NCBI RefSeq assembly: GCF_001112925.1 | Contig: NZ_CPYD01000010.1 | Coordinates: 62,001-126,000, forward strand | DNA: 64,000 nt | From: Yersinia nurmii | GTDB lineage: Bacteria > Pseudomonadota > Gammaproteobacteria > Enterobacterales > Enterobacteriaceae | Reading direction: 5' to 3' | In this document: positions 35,116 to 45,741 of the stretch, piece after piece | Layout: every line of letters begins with the position of its first letter | Position numbering within the stretch: the stretch's first letter is position 1 | Translations under genes and position numbers: made by a program | Notes under the pieces: generated by a model | What the model saw: only the letters and a program-made list of their open reading frames with translations | Databases searched by the model: none | What the model was told of the DNA's origin: nothing

Positions 35116-36317
35116 CCCAGCGCGTGGCAACAGGCGATAAGCCATTATTATCTCGCGGAATGATGGCTGTTTTGGCTGCGCAGTTTTTTTCGGCCTTTGG
35201 TGATAACGCGCTGTTATTCGTTACGTTGGCAGTGATTAAGCAGCAGCTTTATCCCGATTGGAGTCAGCCGATTTTACAAATGGCATTTGTCGCAACTTAT
35301 ATCATTTTGGCGCCCTTTGTTGGTCAGTTCGCCGATAGTTTTGCCAAAGGGCGAGTCATGATGACCGCTAATGGTCTGAAGTTAGCGGGGGCGTTAGCCA
35401 TCTGTTTGGGTTTGAATCCGTTCTTTGGTTATAGCCTAGTTGGGATTGGTGCGGCAGCTTATTCACCGGCTAAATACGGTATCTTAGGAGAAATTACTTC
35501 CGGCGATCAATTGGTGAAAGCTAACGGTTTAATGGAGGCTTCAACCATTGCCGCAATTTTGATTGGCTCGGTGGCTGGAGGAATGTTAGCGGACTGGAAT
35601 CTGAGTATCGCTTTAGGCGTGTGTGCGCTGGTTTACGCCGCTGCGGTGGTCGCTAACCTGTTTATTCCTCGTCTTTCCGCCGCTCGTAGTGGACAATCCT
35701 GGCGTCCGACAATGATGAGTCGTCGCTTTTTTTCTGCTTGTAAAACGCTGTGGCGAGATGGGGAAACGCGCTTCTCGCTGGTCGGAACCAGCCTTTTTTG
35801 GGGCGCGGGAGTCACTTTGCGCTTTCTACTGGTACTTTGGGTGCCGGTGGCATTGGGAATTATTGATAACGCGACGCCGACGATCCTTAACGCAACGGTA
35901 GCGGTGGGGATTGTGATCGGTGCAGCGGTGGCAGCGCGTTTTGTTACACTGAAAACGATCAGGCGCTGTATGCCTGCCGGGGTTTTGATCGGCGTTGCGG
36001 TAGCGGCATTCTCTTTGCAACAGAGTATGCCGATGGCTTATTTATTACTGGTGACGATCGGGATTCTCGGCGGCTTCTTTGTGGTGCCTCTTAATGCGTT
36101 GCTGCAAGAACGTGGAAAACATAGCGTGGGCGCGGGCAATGCTATTGCGGTGCAGAATTTAGGTGAAAATACTGCGATGCTATTAATGCTGGCGCTGTAT
36201 TCGCTGGTCATCAAACTGGGCGCACAGGTGGTGGCCGTAGGCATTGGGTTCGGTGTCATCTTCGCGTTGGCTATAGCATCACTGTGGGTATGGCAGTGGC
36301 GGCAGAAACGACGTTGA
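35112..36317 (+). CDS. lplT: Lysophospholipid transporter LplT
   Basis: Major-facilitator protein that flips lysophosphatidylethanolamine across the inner membrane for Aas. The 401-residue product is highly hydrophobic with 11-12 predicted helices. It starts with [20 protein letters not shown] and contains [12 protein letters not shown], as in E. coli LplT. Translation is coupled to aas through an ATGA overlap. A bidirectional terminator follows. Confidence 0.95.
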   Translation: MTQRVATGDKPLLSRGMMAVLAAQFFSAFGDNALLFVTLAVIKQQLYPDWSQPILQMAFVATYIILAPFVGQFADSFAKGRVMMTANGLKLAGALAICLGLNPFFGYSLVGIGAAAYSPAKYGILGEITSGDQLVKANGLMEASTIAAILIGSVAGGMLADWNLSIALGVCALVYAAAVVANLFIPRLSAARSGQSWRPTMMSRRFFSACKTLWRDGETRFSLVGTSLFWGAGVTLRFLLVLWVPVALGIIDNATPTILNATVAVGIVIGAAVAARFVTLKTIRRCMPAGVLIGVAVAAFSLQQSMPMAYLLLVTIGILGGFFVVPLNALLQERGKHSVGAGNAIAVQNLGENTAMLLMLALYSLVIKLGAQVVAVGIGFGVIFALAIASLWVWQWRQKRR

Positions 36318-36340
36318 TATAATGATATAATTTTATATAG

Positions 36341-36369
36341 AAAAGGCCGTCCAATGTGACGGCCTTTTT
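36341..36369. terminator. Bidirectional terminator between lplT and tas
   Basis: Stem AAAAGGCCGTC / GACGGCCTTTTT with loop CAATGT. A and T runs on either side let it serve both convergent genes. Confidence 0.95.
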
Positions 36370-36393
36370 GCATTTAGCGACCAATTACTCAAA

Positions 36394-37434
36394 TTAAGGT
36401 GCGGGGAAAGTATAGCGAGTGTGAATTTCCTCCAGACCTTGCAAAACTTCTTCATCCAGCATCAGATCCAAGCTATCCAGATTGCTTTTCAATTGTGGCA
36501 ACGTGGTTGCACCCAACAACGTGCTGGCGACAAACGGTTGTTGACGAACGAAAGCCAACGCCATTTGAGCCGGGTCCAGTCCGTGTTTTTTAGCCAGCGC
36601 CACGTATTCGGCTATGGCTAACTGTGCCTGCGGCGAAGAGTAGCGAGTAAAGCGGCTAAATAGCGTATTACGTGCCTGAGGTGGTTTGGCACCGTTCAGA
36701 TACTTACCGCTAAGCGTGCCGAATGCTAGGCTGGAGTAAGCCAGCAACTCCACACCTTCGTGCTGACTGATTTCGGCCAGACCTACCTCAAAGCTGCGAT
36801 TTAACAAACTGTAAGGATTTTGGATAGAAACGATTCGCGGCAGGTCGTGCTTTTCTGCTAATTGCAGATAGCGCATCACACCCCAAGGGGTTTCATTAGA
36901 CACGCCGATATAGCGGATTTTACCTGCGCGTACCTGTTCTGCTAGCGCCTCTAGCGTTTCCAGCAGTGTGACCGTGGCGGTTTCCTGCGCGTAGCGGTAA
37001 TTCAGTTTGCCAAAGCAGTTGGTTTCCCGCTGTGGCCAATGTAATTGATAGAGATCGAGATAATCGGTATTGAGGCGTTTAAGGCTGGCATCCAGCGCAA
37101 TGCGGATATTTTTGCGATCCAATGCCATCGCAGGGCGAATGGGTTGATCGTTTCCGCGTGACGGGCCAGAAATCTTGCTTGCTAGGATCACTTTTTCGCG
37201 ACAACCGCGGGCTTTAAGCCAGCTACCTATATATTGCTCAGTCAGTCCCTGAGTTTCAGGTTTTGGCGGTACTGGGTACATCTCGGCGGTATCGATCAGG
37301 TTAACACCTGCAGAGATGGCGTAATCCAGTTGAGCATGGGCATCGGCTTCGCTGTTTTGCTCACCAAAGGTCATGGTGCCCAGACCCAGCAGGCTCACTT
37401 CTAAAGAACTGTGGGGGATACGGTGATATTGCAT
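36394..37434 (-). CDS. tas: Aldo-keto reductase Tas
   Basis: 346-residue NADP(H)-dependent aldo-keto reductase of the Tas group. The catalytic tetrad is visible: Asp and Tyr in IDTAEMYP, Lys in ILASKISG and His in LYQLHWP. The E. coli gene was found as a suppressor of tyrosine auxotrophy in starved cells; its natural substrate is unclear. It lies in the conserved order lplT-tas-ygdQ-mutH on the minus strand. Confidence 0.94.
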   Translation of the reverse strand: MQYHRIPHSSLEVSLLGLGTMTFGEQNSEADAHAQLDYAISAGVNLIDTAEMYPVPPKPETQGLTEQYIGSWLKARGCREKVILASKISGPSRGNDQPIRPAMALDRKNIRIALDASLKRLNTDYLDLYQLHWPQRETNCFGKLNYRYAQETATVTLLETLEALAEQVRAGKIRYIGVSNETPWGVMRYLQLAEKHDLPRIVSIQNPYSLLNRSFEVGLAEISQHEGVELLAYSSLAFGTLSGKYLNGAKPPQARNTLFSRFTRYSSPQAQLAIAEYVALAKKHGLDPAQMALAFVRQQPFVASTLLGATTLPQLKSNLDSLDLMLDEEVLQGLEEIHTRYTFPAP

Positions 37435-37553
37435 TGCCGACCTTCCTTAATGTCCGAAATTATCAGGCGAAAATAAAACGGCCTTATCCGACTATATCGA
37501 AGCCGTAGATATGGGGGAAGGGCATGAGATGAATGTGAGTAAAAAAGAGTGAC

Positions 37554-37577
37554 GCGGGTGCATAAGGTCGCACCCGC
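37554..37577 (-). terminator. Terminator after ygdQ
   Basis: Eight-bp perfect stem GCGGGTGC (37554-37561) / GCACCCGC (37570-37577). On the minus strand it is followed by GTCACTC and six T. It ends the mutH-ygdQ direction. Confidence 0.85.
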
Positions 37578-37588
37578 AGAAATTAGGT

Positions 37589-38308
37589 TTAAATATGATT
37601 GATTTTATTCTTTTTGCCACGCAGCAGGTTCAGCGTTTCAACGCCCATAGAGAAGAACATGGCGAAGTAAATGTAGCCTTTCGGAACGTGGATTTGAACG
37701 CTTTCCAGCATCAAGGTGAAGCCCACTAAAATCAGGAATGCCAGTGCCAGCATTTTGACGGAAGGATGACGGTTAACAAATTCACCAATAGGTCTGGCGG
37801 CAAACATCATCACACCCACGGAAATAACCACCGCTGCCATCATAATAAAGAGATGATCGGAAAGTCCTACCGCAGTAATAACAGAATCCAGACTGAAGAT
37901 AATATCTAACAGCATGATTTGTACGATGGCACCAAAGAATGTGCTGACATTGCTTTGATGATCGTTATCGCTGCCTTCTACGGTTTCGTGGATTTCTTTG
38001 CTGGCTTTCCAAATCAGGAAGAGTCCACCGAGTAACAAAATCAAATCCCGTGCGGAAACCCCATGATCCATCAACGTAAATAATGGATTAGTCAGGCGAA
38101 TAACCCAGGCGATAGAGGCCAGTAATGCCAAACGCATTAACATGGCACCAGCCAGTCCAATGCGACGAGCTTTGTTTTGCTGAGCTTTAGGTAATTTTGC
38201 TACGACCAGAGAAAGGAAAATAATATTGTCGATACCCAGAACAATTTCCAGAATCGTCAACGTGCCCAGTGCCAGCCAGGCATTTGGATCAGCAATCCAT
38301 TCAAACAT
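37589..38308 (-). CDS. ygdQ: TerC-family inner-membrane protein YgdQ
   Basis: 239-residue TerC-like membrane protein with about seven hydrophobic segments and the two acidic TerC motifs, EIVLGIDNIIF near residue 22 and DIIFSLDSVITA near 134. Its role is unproven; TerC proteins are linked to metal handling. I chose ATG 38308 (MFEWIADPNAW), which matches E. coli YgdQ, over an ATG nine codons upstream. AAGGTG precedes it. It lies 86 bp downstream of mutH. Confidence 0.92.
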   Translation of the reverse strand: MFEWIADPNAWLALGTLTILEIVLGIDNIIFLSLVVAKLPKAQQNKARRIGLAGAMLMRLALLASIAWVIRLTNPLFTLMDHGVSARDLILLLGGLFLIWKASKEIHETVEGSDNDHQSNVSTFFGAIVQIMLLDIIFSLDSVITAVGLSDHLFIMMAAVVISVGVMMFAARPIGEFVNRHPSVKMLALAFLILVGFTLMLESVQIHVPKGYIYFAMFFSMGVETLNLLRGKKNKINHI

Positions 38309-38394
38309 TGCGCTTACACACCTTAAAAAATACAAGAATGTAATTATACGCTGTTATTAACGGATCATAACCTCAGGATGGCTCAGAACAATCT

Positions 38395-39081
38395 TTAAAG
38401 CAGGAAATGCCGAGCTAGCAAGGGCGCAGTGAAGGTTTTCTTTAGGTAGAACCCGCGCGGCAACGTCAGAATTGGCTGGCCTTTTTCGCCGACAGCTTCG
38501 GTTAAGGCTCGGCTATTCGCCGCTTTGGGACGCAATTGCAATACTTCACCGTGGCGGGCAGTGATGCTTTCCACCTTACCTAACACAATCAGATCCATTA
38601 ATTCTTCCCAATCGCGGCGCAGCAGTTCTTCTTCTTCTGCGTTTGGACTCCACAACAATGGCGCACCGATGCGACGTTCGGCGAGTGGAATTTGTCGTTC
38701 ACCTTCAACCGGAATCCATAAAACCCGCGCCAGTTTATGGCGAACATGGCTACTTTCCCAGGTTACGCCGCTATTTCCGGTTAAGGGCGCGACGCATACA
38801 AATGTCGTTTCTAACGGTTTACCTTGTGCACTGATTGGGATTGTTTTTAGCTCAATGCCAATGTTTGCAAAATCCTGTTCGGGCTTACTGCCAGCGCTGG
38901 CGCCTAAATAAAACTCCAATAGCATACCAATCCACCCCTTATCACGCTTTAGATTCGCAGGAATAGGCCTGTCAGCGCGGGCGGCAAGTTCTCCTAGCGT
39001 GAAGCCTGCCAGCGCCTGAGCGCGCTCCACAAGCTGTTGTTCGTCTACCGGTGGTGCTGGGGGATGTGAATAAACCGACAT
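38395..39081 (-). CDS. mutH: DNA mismatch repair endonuclease MutH
   Basis: Nicks the unmethylated strand at hemimethylated GATC when activated by MutS-MutL. The 228-residue product has the catalytic pattern of the restriction-enzyme fold: Glu in GSKPEQDF, Asp-x-Glu-x-Lys at [10 protein letters not shown], and [11 protein letters not shown] chose ATG 39081 (MSVYSH), near the E. coli start; an ATG five codons upstream is possible. Its presence implies Dam-directed repair. The upstream gap carries the DnaA-box cluster. Confidence 0.95.
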   Translation of the reverse strand: MSVYSHPPAPPVDEQQLVERAQALAGFTLGELAARADRPIPANLKRDKGWIGMLLEFYLGASAGSKPEQDFANIGIELKTIPISAQGKPLETTFVCVAPLTGNSGVTWESSHVRHKLARVLWIPVEGERQIPLAERRIGAPLLWSPNAEEEELLRRDWEELMDLIVLGKVESITARHGEVLQLRPKAANSRALTEAVGEKGQPILTLPRGFYLKKTFTAPLLARHFLL

Positions 39082-39279
39082 AGTGAAAAAACCCATCAGA
39101 ATGGATTAAAAAATGTACTGCTTTTATTCACCGCAGCAAACTTTAATTATCGCTGTGAATGAAAATTAATAATAGCATGATTTAACAGTGGTTTTTTAGC
39201 ACTTAAACTGGGCTGTGATTTTATTTTCATCGATTTGTACACTAGCTACCAGCAACAATGAACAGGATCTTACACCTAT

Positions 39280-39603
39280 TTATCCACAGATTTGTGGGAT
39301 AACCTAGTTGAAACACGAATACTGGTTCAATTTACAGCCTTGACGCAGGGCTTTTTTGCGAGTTTAGCCATTTTTTGTGTAACTTAGCCGCATTATCTGT
39401 GGATAAAAACCGCATTGGTGGATCTTTAATCAGCCAAGGATCTTAAACGGACATAGATCACATTTTTGCACTTTACTTACACCCTGTGTATAACTTAATT
39501 TAATGAAAAATATGAATTAATTTGTTTTTGGTTATTCATCTATAATTTACTTAAAATGAGTTGTACCCGTCTTACCCCTGAGTTCTGCACACATATATCC
39601 ACA
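39280..39603. promoter_or_regulatory. DARS2: DnaA-box cluster, probable DARS2 (DnaA-reactivating sequence)
   Basis: The 700-bp mutH-rppH gap holds three perfect DnaA boxes (TTATNCACA): 39280-39288 on the plus strand, 39398-39406 on the minus strand (TGTGGATAA) and 39485-39493 on the minus strand (TGTGTATAA). ATATCCACA at 39595-39603 has one mismatch. Next to the first box is an inverted near-box, TGTGGGATAA, at 39293-39302. E. coli DARS2, which turns ADP-DnaA back to ATP-DnaA with help of IHF and Fis, lies in exactly this intergenic region. I did not resolve IHF or Fis sites. Confidence 0.88.
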
Positions 39604-39778
39604 GAAAAAGTGAATAAAATTGGCCGAGCCTGACCGAGGGTGTTTATAACTTTGCCAATATCTGTGAGTTATCCCAAGGTCATGGTGTTTCAATCACTGA
39701 TAAGCAGTGGTTTACCGCCTGTTGGTAGTGTGAAACAATCAGAGCATCTTTGAGTATTAAGCTTATCGAGGTAGTCCG

Positions 39779-40306
39779 GTGATCGATGATGATGGCTACC
39801 GCCCGAACGTGGGTATTGTAATTTGTAATAGGCAGGGACAGGTGTTGTGGGCCAGACGTTACGGTCAGCACTCTTGGCAGTTTCCTCAAGGAGGAATCAA
39901 CCCTGGCGAAACGCCGGAACAGGCGATGTACCGCGAACTGTTTGAAGAAGTCGGACTGAATAAAAAGGACGTCCGAATACTGGCTTCAACCCGTAACTGG
40001 CTGCGTTATAAATTACCGAAACGTTTGGTGCGTTGGGATACAAAGCCGGTTTGCATCGGCCAAAAGCAGAGATGGTTTTTACTGCAGTTAATGTGTAACG
40101 ATGCCGATATCAATATGCAGCGCAGCAGTACGCCAGAATTTGATGGTTGGCGCTGGGTGAGCTACTGGTATCCGGTTCGTCAGGTGGTGTCATTCAAACG
40201 GGATGTCTACCGCCGCGTGATGAAGGAATTTGCTGCTACAGTGATGCCTATGCAGGAGGTGACTCCGCCGCGGACACCACCCGCTTATCGTCGGAAAAGA
40301 GGTTAA
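39779..40306 (+). CDS. rppH: RNA pyrophosphohydrolase RppH
   Basis: Removes pyrophosphate from 5'-triphosphorylated RNA, starting RNase E-dependent decay. The 175-residue Nudix protein has the full box [22 protein letters not shown] at residues 37-58. The start is GTG at 39779, followed by [11 protein letters not shown] exactly as in E. coli. The C-terminus (YRRKRG) is also conserved. ptsP follows after 11 bp. Confidence 0.97.
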   Translation: MIDDDGYRPNVGIVICNRQGQVLWARRYGQHSWQFPQGGINPGETPEQAMYRELFEEVGLNKKDVRILASTRNWLRYKLPKRLVRWDTKPVCIGQKQRWFLLQLMCNDADINMQRSSTPEFDGWRWVSYWYPVRQVVSFKRDVYRRVMKEFAATVMPMQEVTPPRTPPAYRRKRG

Positions 40307-40317
40307 GTTATCCAATC

Positions 40318-42564
40318 ATGCTCACGCGTTTACGAGAAGTCGTAGAGAAAGTTGCGATGGCAGCCAGCCTGACGGATGCGTTAGAGCTGTTGGTCAATGA
40401 AACCTGTCTGGCGATGGACACGGAAGTTTGCTCAATTTATCTGGCAGATAATGACCGTCGTTGTTATTACCTAATGGCGACCCGAGGTTTGAAAAAGCCT
40501 CGGGGTCGCACTATTACGCTGGCTTTTGATGAAGGCGTGGTGGGATTGGTCGGGCGGCTGGCTGAACCAATCAACTTGGCTGATGCACAAAGCCACCCCA
40601 GTTTTAAGTATGTCCCGCAGGTAAAAGAAGATAGCTTCCGCGCTTTTCTCGGTGTTCCCATTATTTATCGTCGGCAATTGCTCGGCGTGCTAGTGGTGCA
40701 GCAGCGTGAACATCGTCAATTCGATGAAAGCGAAGAATCATTTATGGTCACGCTGGCCACACAGTTGGCGGCGATCCTATCTCAATCTCAGCTCAACGCT
40801 ATTTTTGGTCAATATCGTCAGACTCGCATTCGGGCACTGGCTGCCGCGCCGGGCGTGGCGGTTGCAGAAGGTTGGCAGGACACTACCCAGCCTTCACTGG
40901 ATCAGGTTTACAAAGCCTCAACGTTGGATAGTGCGCGTGAGCGTGAACGCTTAACTCAGGCATTGGAAGAAGCGGCGGCCGAGTTCCGTCGTTTCAGTAA
41001 ACGTTTTGCCGCTAGTTCCCAGAAAGAAAGTGCGGCTATTTTTGACCTTTACTCCCACTTATTAAACGACGCTCGCCTTAAGCGGGAGTTGTTTGCTGAA
41101 ATTGACGCCGGTTCCGTTGCAGAATGGGCGGTCAAGCAAGTTGTGGAGCAGTTTGCTGCTCAGTTTGCCAGCTTGCAAGACACTTATATGCGTGAAAGAG
41201 CTGGCGATCTGCGTGCTTTGGGGCAGCGTTTACTCTTCCATCTTGATGACAGCACCTCCGGCGCGAGCCAGTGGCCTGAGCGGTTTATTCTTGTCGCTGA
41301 TGAATTAACAGCGACTTTGTTAGCTGAAGTTCCTCAGGATCGTTTGGTGGGCGTAGTGGTGCGCGATGGTGCCGCAAATTCGCACGCGGCGATTCTGGTG
41401 CGCGCCATGGGTATTCCGACCGTAATGGGGGCGGATATTCAGCCATCCCTATTAAGCCAGAGATTATTGATTGTTGATGGCTATCGCGGCGAAATTTTGG
41501 TGGATCCAGAGCCGGTGCTGGTGCAGGAATACCAGCGTCTGGTTAACGAAGAAATTGAGCTGAGCAAGCTGGCCGAAGACGATGTTGAGCAACCCGCTGA
41601 GCTGAAAAGTGGCGAACGTATTCAGGTGTTACTCAATGCGGGTTTAAGTCCGGAACATGAGCAATTGCTCGGCGGGCGCGTCGATGGCGTCGGGCTATAT
41701 CGTACAGAAATTCCTTTTATGCTCCAGAGCGGCTTTCCTTCCGAAGAAGAGCAGGTAGCGCAGTATCAGGGCATGTTACAGCTTTATCCGCAAAAACCGG
41801 TCACACTCAGAACGCTGGATATTGGCGCAGACAAACAGCTGCCTTATATGCCGATCAGCGAGGAAAATCCGTGTCTGGGCTGGCGTGGGATAAGGATCAC
41901 GCTGGATCAGCCGGAGATCTTTCTGATTCAGGTACGGGCGATGTTAAGGGCCAATGCCGGTACCGGCAATCTGGGTATTTTGCTGCCAATGATCACCAGT
42001 CTGGAAGAGGTGGATGAAGCGAAGCGCTTGATCGATCGAGCCGGACGGGAAGTGGAAGAAGCGCTGGGTTATGAATTACCAAAGCCGCGCTTAGGCGTGA
42101 TGATCGAAGTACCGGCGATGATCTTTATGTTGCCGTACCTGAAATCTCGGGTAGATTTTATTTCGGTTGGCACCAATGACTTAACCCAATATCTGTTGGC
42201 TGTTGATCGGAATAATACGCGAGTTGCTTCGCTGTATGACAGTTTGCATCCGGCCATGCTGCAAGTGCTGCGGCAAATATTGGTGCAGGCGACCGGTTCC
42301 GGTTTACAGGTCAGTTTATGCGGTGAAATGGCTGGAGATCCTATGGGCGCTTTACTGCTAGTAGGTTTAGGCTATCGTCAATTGAGTATGAATGGACGCA
42401 GCGTAGCGCGAATTAAATACCTGCTGCGTAATGTTGATCTGGCCGAAGCGGAAGCTTTGGCAGAGCGTGTATTGACGGCACAAATGACCACCGATGTGCG
42501 TCATTTAACTGCCGCATTTATGGAACGCCGTGGTTTGGGCGGGCTGATTCGTGGTGGAAAATAG
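40318..42564 (+). CDS. ptsP: PTS-Ntr enzyme I (EI-Ntr)
   Basis: First phosphotransferase of the nitrogen PTS: takes phosphate from PEP and passes it to NPr. The 748-residue product has an N-terminal GAF domain (residues 17-160), which senses glutamine in E. coli, then the EI N-domain with active-site His in GAANSHAAILVRAMGIP (about residue 356) and the PEP-binding barrel (SVGTNDLTQYLLAVDR, LCGEMAG). I chose ATG 40318, which gives the E. coli length; the frame is open further upstream within rppH. Confidence 0.96.
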   Translation: MLTRLREVVEKVAMAASLTDALELLVNETCLAMDTEVCSIYLADNDRRCYYLMATRGLKKPRGRTITLAFDEGVVGLVGRLAEPINLADAQSHPSFKYVPQVKEDSFRAFLGVPIIYRRQLLGVLVVQQREHRQFDESEESFMVTLATQLAAILSQSQLNAIFGQYRQTRIRALAAAPGVAVAEGWQDTTQPSLDQVYKASTLDSARERERLTQALEEAAAEFRRFSKRFAASSQKESAAIFDLYSHLLNDARLKRELFAEIDAGSVAEWAVKQVVEQFAAQFASLQDTYMRERAGDLRALGQRLLFHLDDSTSGASQWPERFILVADELTATLLAEVPQDRLVGVVVRDGAANSHAAILVRAMGIPTVMGADIQPSLLSQRLLIVDGYRGEILVDPEPVLVQEYQRLVNEEIELSKLAEDDVEQPAELKSGERIQVLLNAGLSPEHEQLLGGRVDGVGLYRTEIPFMLQSGFPSEEEQVAQYQGMLQLYPQKPVTLRTLDIGADKQLPYMPISEENPCLGWRGIRITLDQPEIFLIQVRAMLRANAGTGNLGILLPMITSLEEVDEAKRLIDRAGREVEEALGYELPKPRLGVMIEVPAMIFMLPYLKSRVDFISVGTNDLTQYLLAVDRNNTRVASLYDSLHPAMLQVLRQILVQATGSGLQVSLCGEMAGDPMGALLLVGLGYRQLSMNGRSVARIKYLLRNVDLAEAEALAERVLTAQMTTDVRHLTAAFMERRGLGGLIRGGK

Positions 42565-42715
42565 CTGAGTAGCCAGAGGGCGGTGGGAATATTCGCCGTC
42601 ATTGTTTACAGAACTTTTCCCTTTGCCGTTCCCCTGAATGTCGCCTGCCTATGCTATCATGCGCTCCCTGCAGCCCCCAATTTGGGGAAAAATCCTAGAC
42701 ATATTGTGGTGATAG

Positions 42716-43585
42716 ATGAGCAACAGCTATCTGGCGTTTCCTAATATTGATCCGATCATTTTCTCCATCGGGCCAGTGTCTCTCCATTGGTACGGTTTAA
42801 TGTATTTGGTGGGCTTCGTTTTTGCCATGTGGTTGGCGGTTCGCCGTGCAAACAAGCCTGGCAGTGGCTGGACCAGAGATGAAGTTGAAAATTTATTGTA
42901 TGCCGGTTTTGTCGGCGTGTTCGTCGGTGGGCGTTTAGGCTATGTCCTGTTTTATAACCTGCCGATGTTTATTGATAACCCGCTTTACCTGTTTAAAGTC
43001 TGGGATGGCGGTATGTCGTTCCACGGCGGGCTGGTCGGCGTTATCTGCGTCATGTTGTGGTTTGCCCATCGCACAAAACGCCATTTCTTCCAGGTTTCCG
43101 ATTTTATAGCGCCACTGATTCCATTCGGTTTAGGCGCCGGTCGCTTAGGTAACTTTATTAACGGGGAACTCTGGGGACGAGTGACCACGGATACTCCGTG
43201 GGCGATGTTGTTCCCAACCTCACGTAGTGAAGATATTGCGCTGGCAGCTACCGATCCTCAGTTACAAAGCATTCTGTTCCAGTATGGAGTGTTGCCACGC
43301 CATCCGTCTCAGCTATATGAAATGATTCTGGAAGGTGTAGTCCTATTTATTATCCTGAATCTGTTTATCCGCAAACCGCGCCCAATGGGCAGCGTATCGG
43401 GGCTGTTCCTGATTGGTTACGGCTTCTTCCGTATTGTGGTGGAGTGTTTCCGCCAGCCAGATGCGCAACTTGGTCTGTTCGACGGTGTAATCAGCATGGG
43501 GCAGATTTTGTCTGTGCCAATGATTGTGGCCGGTATTATTATGATGATTTGGGCGTACCGCCGTCCTCAGCAACAACTTTCGTGA
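42716..43585 (+). CDS. lgt: Prolipoprotein diacylglyceryl transferase
   Basis: Adds diacylglycerol to the lipobox cysteine of prolipoproteins in the inner membrane. The 289-residue product has seven hydrophobic segments and the Lgt signature [14 protein letters not shown] near residues 143-156, plus the conserved FHGGLVGV. It precedes thyA by 6 bp, the conserved lgt-thyA pair. The lipoprotein MltA in this window would be one substrate. Confidence 0.97.
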   Translation: MSNSYLAFPNIDPIIFSIGPVSLHWYGLMYLVGFVFAMWLAVRRANKPGSGWTRDEVENLLYAGFVGVFVGGRLGYVLFYNLPMFIDNPLYLFKVWDGGMSFHGGLVGVICVMLWFAHRTKRHFFQVSDFIAPLIPFGLGAGRLGNFINGELWGRVTTDTPWAMLFPTSRSEDIALAATDPQLQSILFQYGVLPRHPSQLYEMILEGVVLFIILNLFIRKPRPMGSVSGLFLIGYGFFRIVVECFRQPDAQLGLFDGVISMGQILSVPMIVAGIIMMIWAYRRPQQQLS

Positions 43586-43591
43586 GGTGAC

Positions 43592-44386
43592 ATGAAACAG
43601 TATCTGGATTTGATGAAAAAAGTGCTCGATGAGGGCACCCCAAAAGCTGACCGTACGGGAACCGGTACTCTGTCGATTTTCGGGCATCAGATGCGTTTCA
43701 ATTTGCAGGAAGGCTTCCCGCTGGTCACCACCAAGCGTTGCCATTTGCGCTCCATTATTCATGAACTGCTTTGGTTCCTGAATGGGGATACCAACATTGG
43801 TTACCTGAAGGATAATAACGTTTCTATCTGGGATGAATGGGCGGATGAAAACGGTGATTTAGGCCCGGTATATGGTAAGCAATGGCGGGCGTGGGGAGCG
43901 GCAGACGGTCGCAAAATCGACCAGTTAAGTAAAGTTGTGGAGCAGCTAAAACAAGATCCGGATTCACGCCGCATCATAGTTTCTGCCTGGAACGTTGGCG
44001 AGCTGGATCAAATGGCGCTGGCACCTTGCCATGCTTTCTTCCAGTTCTACGTGGCCGATGGCAAGCTTTCGTGCCAGCTGTATCAGCGTTCTTGCGATGT
44101 GTTCCTCGGTTTGCCGTTTAATATTGCCAGTTACGCGCTGTTGGTGCATATGATGGCGCAACAGTGTGATTTGGAAGTTGGCGATTTTGTCTGGACGGGC
44201 GGGGATACTCACCTGTACAGCAATCATATAGAACAAACGCATTTGCAACTGAGTCGTGAGCCGCGTGCTTTGCCGAAGCTGGTGATCAAACGTAAACCTG
44301 ATTCGCTGTTTGACTATCGTTTTGAAGATTTTGACATTGAAGGCTACGATCCGTATCCGGGGATTAAAGCTCCAATAGCTATTTAA
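43592..44386 (+). CDS. thyA: Thymidylate synthase
   Basis: Makes dTMP from dUMP using methylene-tetrahydrofolate. The 264-residue product has the E. coli length and the catalytic Cys in [12 protein letters not shown] (Cys146). The dUMP-binding motif [17 protein letters not shown] follows. GAGGTGAC precedes the ATG. It is coupled to lgt and ends before a strong terminator. Confidence 0.98.
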   Translation: MKQYLDLMKKVLDEGTPKADRTGTGTLSIFGHQMRFNLQEGFPLVTTKRCHLRSIIHELLWFLNGDTNIGYLKDNNVSIWDEWADENGDLGPVYGKQWRAWGAADGRKIDQLSKVVEQLKQDPDSRRIIVSAWNVGELDQMALAPCHAFFQFYVADGKLSCQLYQRSCDVFLGLPFNIASYALLVHMMAQQCDLEVGDFVWTGGDTHLYSNHIEQTHLQLSREPRALPKLVIKRKPDSLFDYRFEDFDIEGYDPYPGIKAPIAI

Positions 44387-44439
44387 TCATCAATACGACG
44401 GCCATAACTTATTTGTTTAATAATGAGTCTCAGAATAAA

Positions 44440-44466
44440 GCGGAGCCAAACGGCTCCGTTTTTTAT
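44440..44466 (+). terminator. Terminator of lgt-thyA
   Basis: Stem CGGAGCC / GGCTCCG with loop AAAC, followed by six T. It lies about 55 bp after the thyA stop. The rest of the gap to 44626 shows no gene. Confidence 0.93.
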
Positions 44467-44626
44467 TTCTCCCCAGTCCTTTCTATTTTCATTCTTCAGT
44501 ATAGAAATGCGTGTTGCTACGCAGATTGACGACCGCCATTACACCGCCATTAAAGAGGTTGCGAAGCCTCTTCAGATTGCTCATTTTACCTCTGGTTTCA
44601 TTTGGTGACTTCCTTAAACTCGCCGG

Positions 44627-45121
44627 ATGAAAACGAATGTATGTATGAAACAACGCGGGTTTAGCCTGATTGAATGGCTACTGGTGCTGGCTCTGCTAGC
44701 TTACATCTCGGTTAGCGGTTTTCAACATTGGAGCCATTATCAGCAGCGGGAGAGGCTAGAGATAACCGCTCGGCAGTTACTAGGCTTTTTAACTCGCTTG
44801 CAGGCTGACGCGTTTTGGTTGAATAGGCCGGCATTGCTCTGGCACAGCGTTGCTGATACCTGGTGTATCGGTAGCGGGGAGCCGCCACTGAATGGGTGTC
44901 AGTCGCAGGATGGATGGTTATTCATGCCCGATTACTCAGACATTACCTTGGTTGAGTTAACGCCTGAGAGCCTTGGGTTTTATGGGCTAAGGAACACGGC
45001 GCAGCCGGGACGAATAATTCTGGCTAATGCTGCAGGTCGTATTCGGTTAGTTATTTCGAATCATGGACGAATCAGATTGTGCGGAGAGAAACATGCTCAG
45101 GCTAGGATACCGTTATGTTAG
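44627..45121 (+). CDS. ppdA: Minor pilin-like protein PpdA
   Basis: First of four type IV pilin-like genes between thyA and recC, as in E. coli. The 164-residue precursor has a leader ending in G|FSLIEWLLVLALLAYISVSG with Glu5, followed by a domain resembling E. coli PpdA (FYGLRNTAQPGRI, SNHGRIRLCG). Such proteins prime assembly of type IV pili and need prepilin peptidase. ATG 44645 (MKQRG) is an equally plausible start; neither has a strong ribosome binding site. It overlaps ppdB by 7 bp. Confidence 0.85.
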   Translation: MKTNVCMKQRGFSLIEWLLVLALLAYISVSGFQHWSHYQQRERLEITARQLLGFLTRLQADAFWLNRPALLWHSVADTWCIGSGEPPLNGCQSQDGWLFMPDYSDITLVELTPESLGFYGLRNTAQPGRIILANAAGRIRLVISNHGRIRLCGEKHAQARIPLC

Positions 45122-45741
45122 TCACTGACCCTAATCTTCGAACGAAAAGAAGCCGATATTTAGGTTGTTGTTTCCCTGATGGATTCAGCTTGCCGGAAAT
45201 GATGGTTGCCTTGATCTTGGGCAGCATGATGGTGTTAAGCAGTGTGAATATTTATCCTCAACTACGCCAGCGGCTAACGGCAGTTTATCAGCATTATCGG
45301 CTGGAATTATCAATGCAACGGGTTATCTCAATCATTGAAAAAGATCTTCGCCGAGCCGGATTCTGCAATGGGTTCTGTCAAGGGAGGCGGTTATTTCTGG
45401 GGCAGTATTCAGGAGAGAAAGCCAATTCTTGCGTCATTGTGGCTTACGATCTGAATCGAAACGGTCTGTGGGAGGGGGGAAAGCATAAGCATTCCGAGTA
45501 TTTTGGCTATCGACTACGCAAAAATCAGCTGGAAAGTGCTCGCGGGGAAACTGATTGTCAAAGTAGTGGGTGGGAAAGGTTATTTGATGCAACAGAAGTT
45601 TTTATCACTGGCTTTGACGTACAGCGAGAATATATTCCGTTGAGAGGAAACCTTTTAACCCTTAGTTTATCTGGGCAGGTAGGGAAGCGATCACAGGTAC
45701 AGCACGGGTTGCAGCGTAGAGTCAGAGTATACAACCTATGA
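45115..45741 (+). CDS. ppdB: Minor pilin-like protein PpdB
   Basis: 208-residue type IV pilin-like precursor, GspJ/PilW-like. The processing site G|FSLPEMMVALILGSMMVLSS has Glu5 but comes after an unusually long leader of about 23 residues. The globular domain contains IEKDLRRAGFCNGFCQG, typical of PilW-like proteins. It overlaps ppdA and ygdB by a few bases, so the set is translationally coupled. Confidence 0.85.
   Translation: MLVTDPNLRTKRSRYLGCCFPDGFSLPEMMVALILGSMMVLSSVNIYPQLRQRLTAVYQHYRLELSMQRVISIIEKDLRRAGFCNGFCQGRRLFLGQYSGEKANSCVIVAYDLNRNGLWEGGKHKHSEYFGYRLRKNQLESARGETDCQSSGWERLFDATEVFITGFDVQREYIPLRGNLLTLSLSGQVGKRSQVQHGLQRRVRVYNL

Noticed and set aside
42565-42715. Terminator between ptsP and lgt
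   Set aside because: Only a weak 4-bp GGCG/CGCC stem with no T run is visible; not enough to call.
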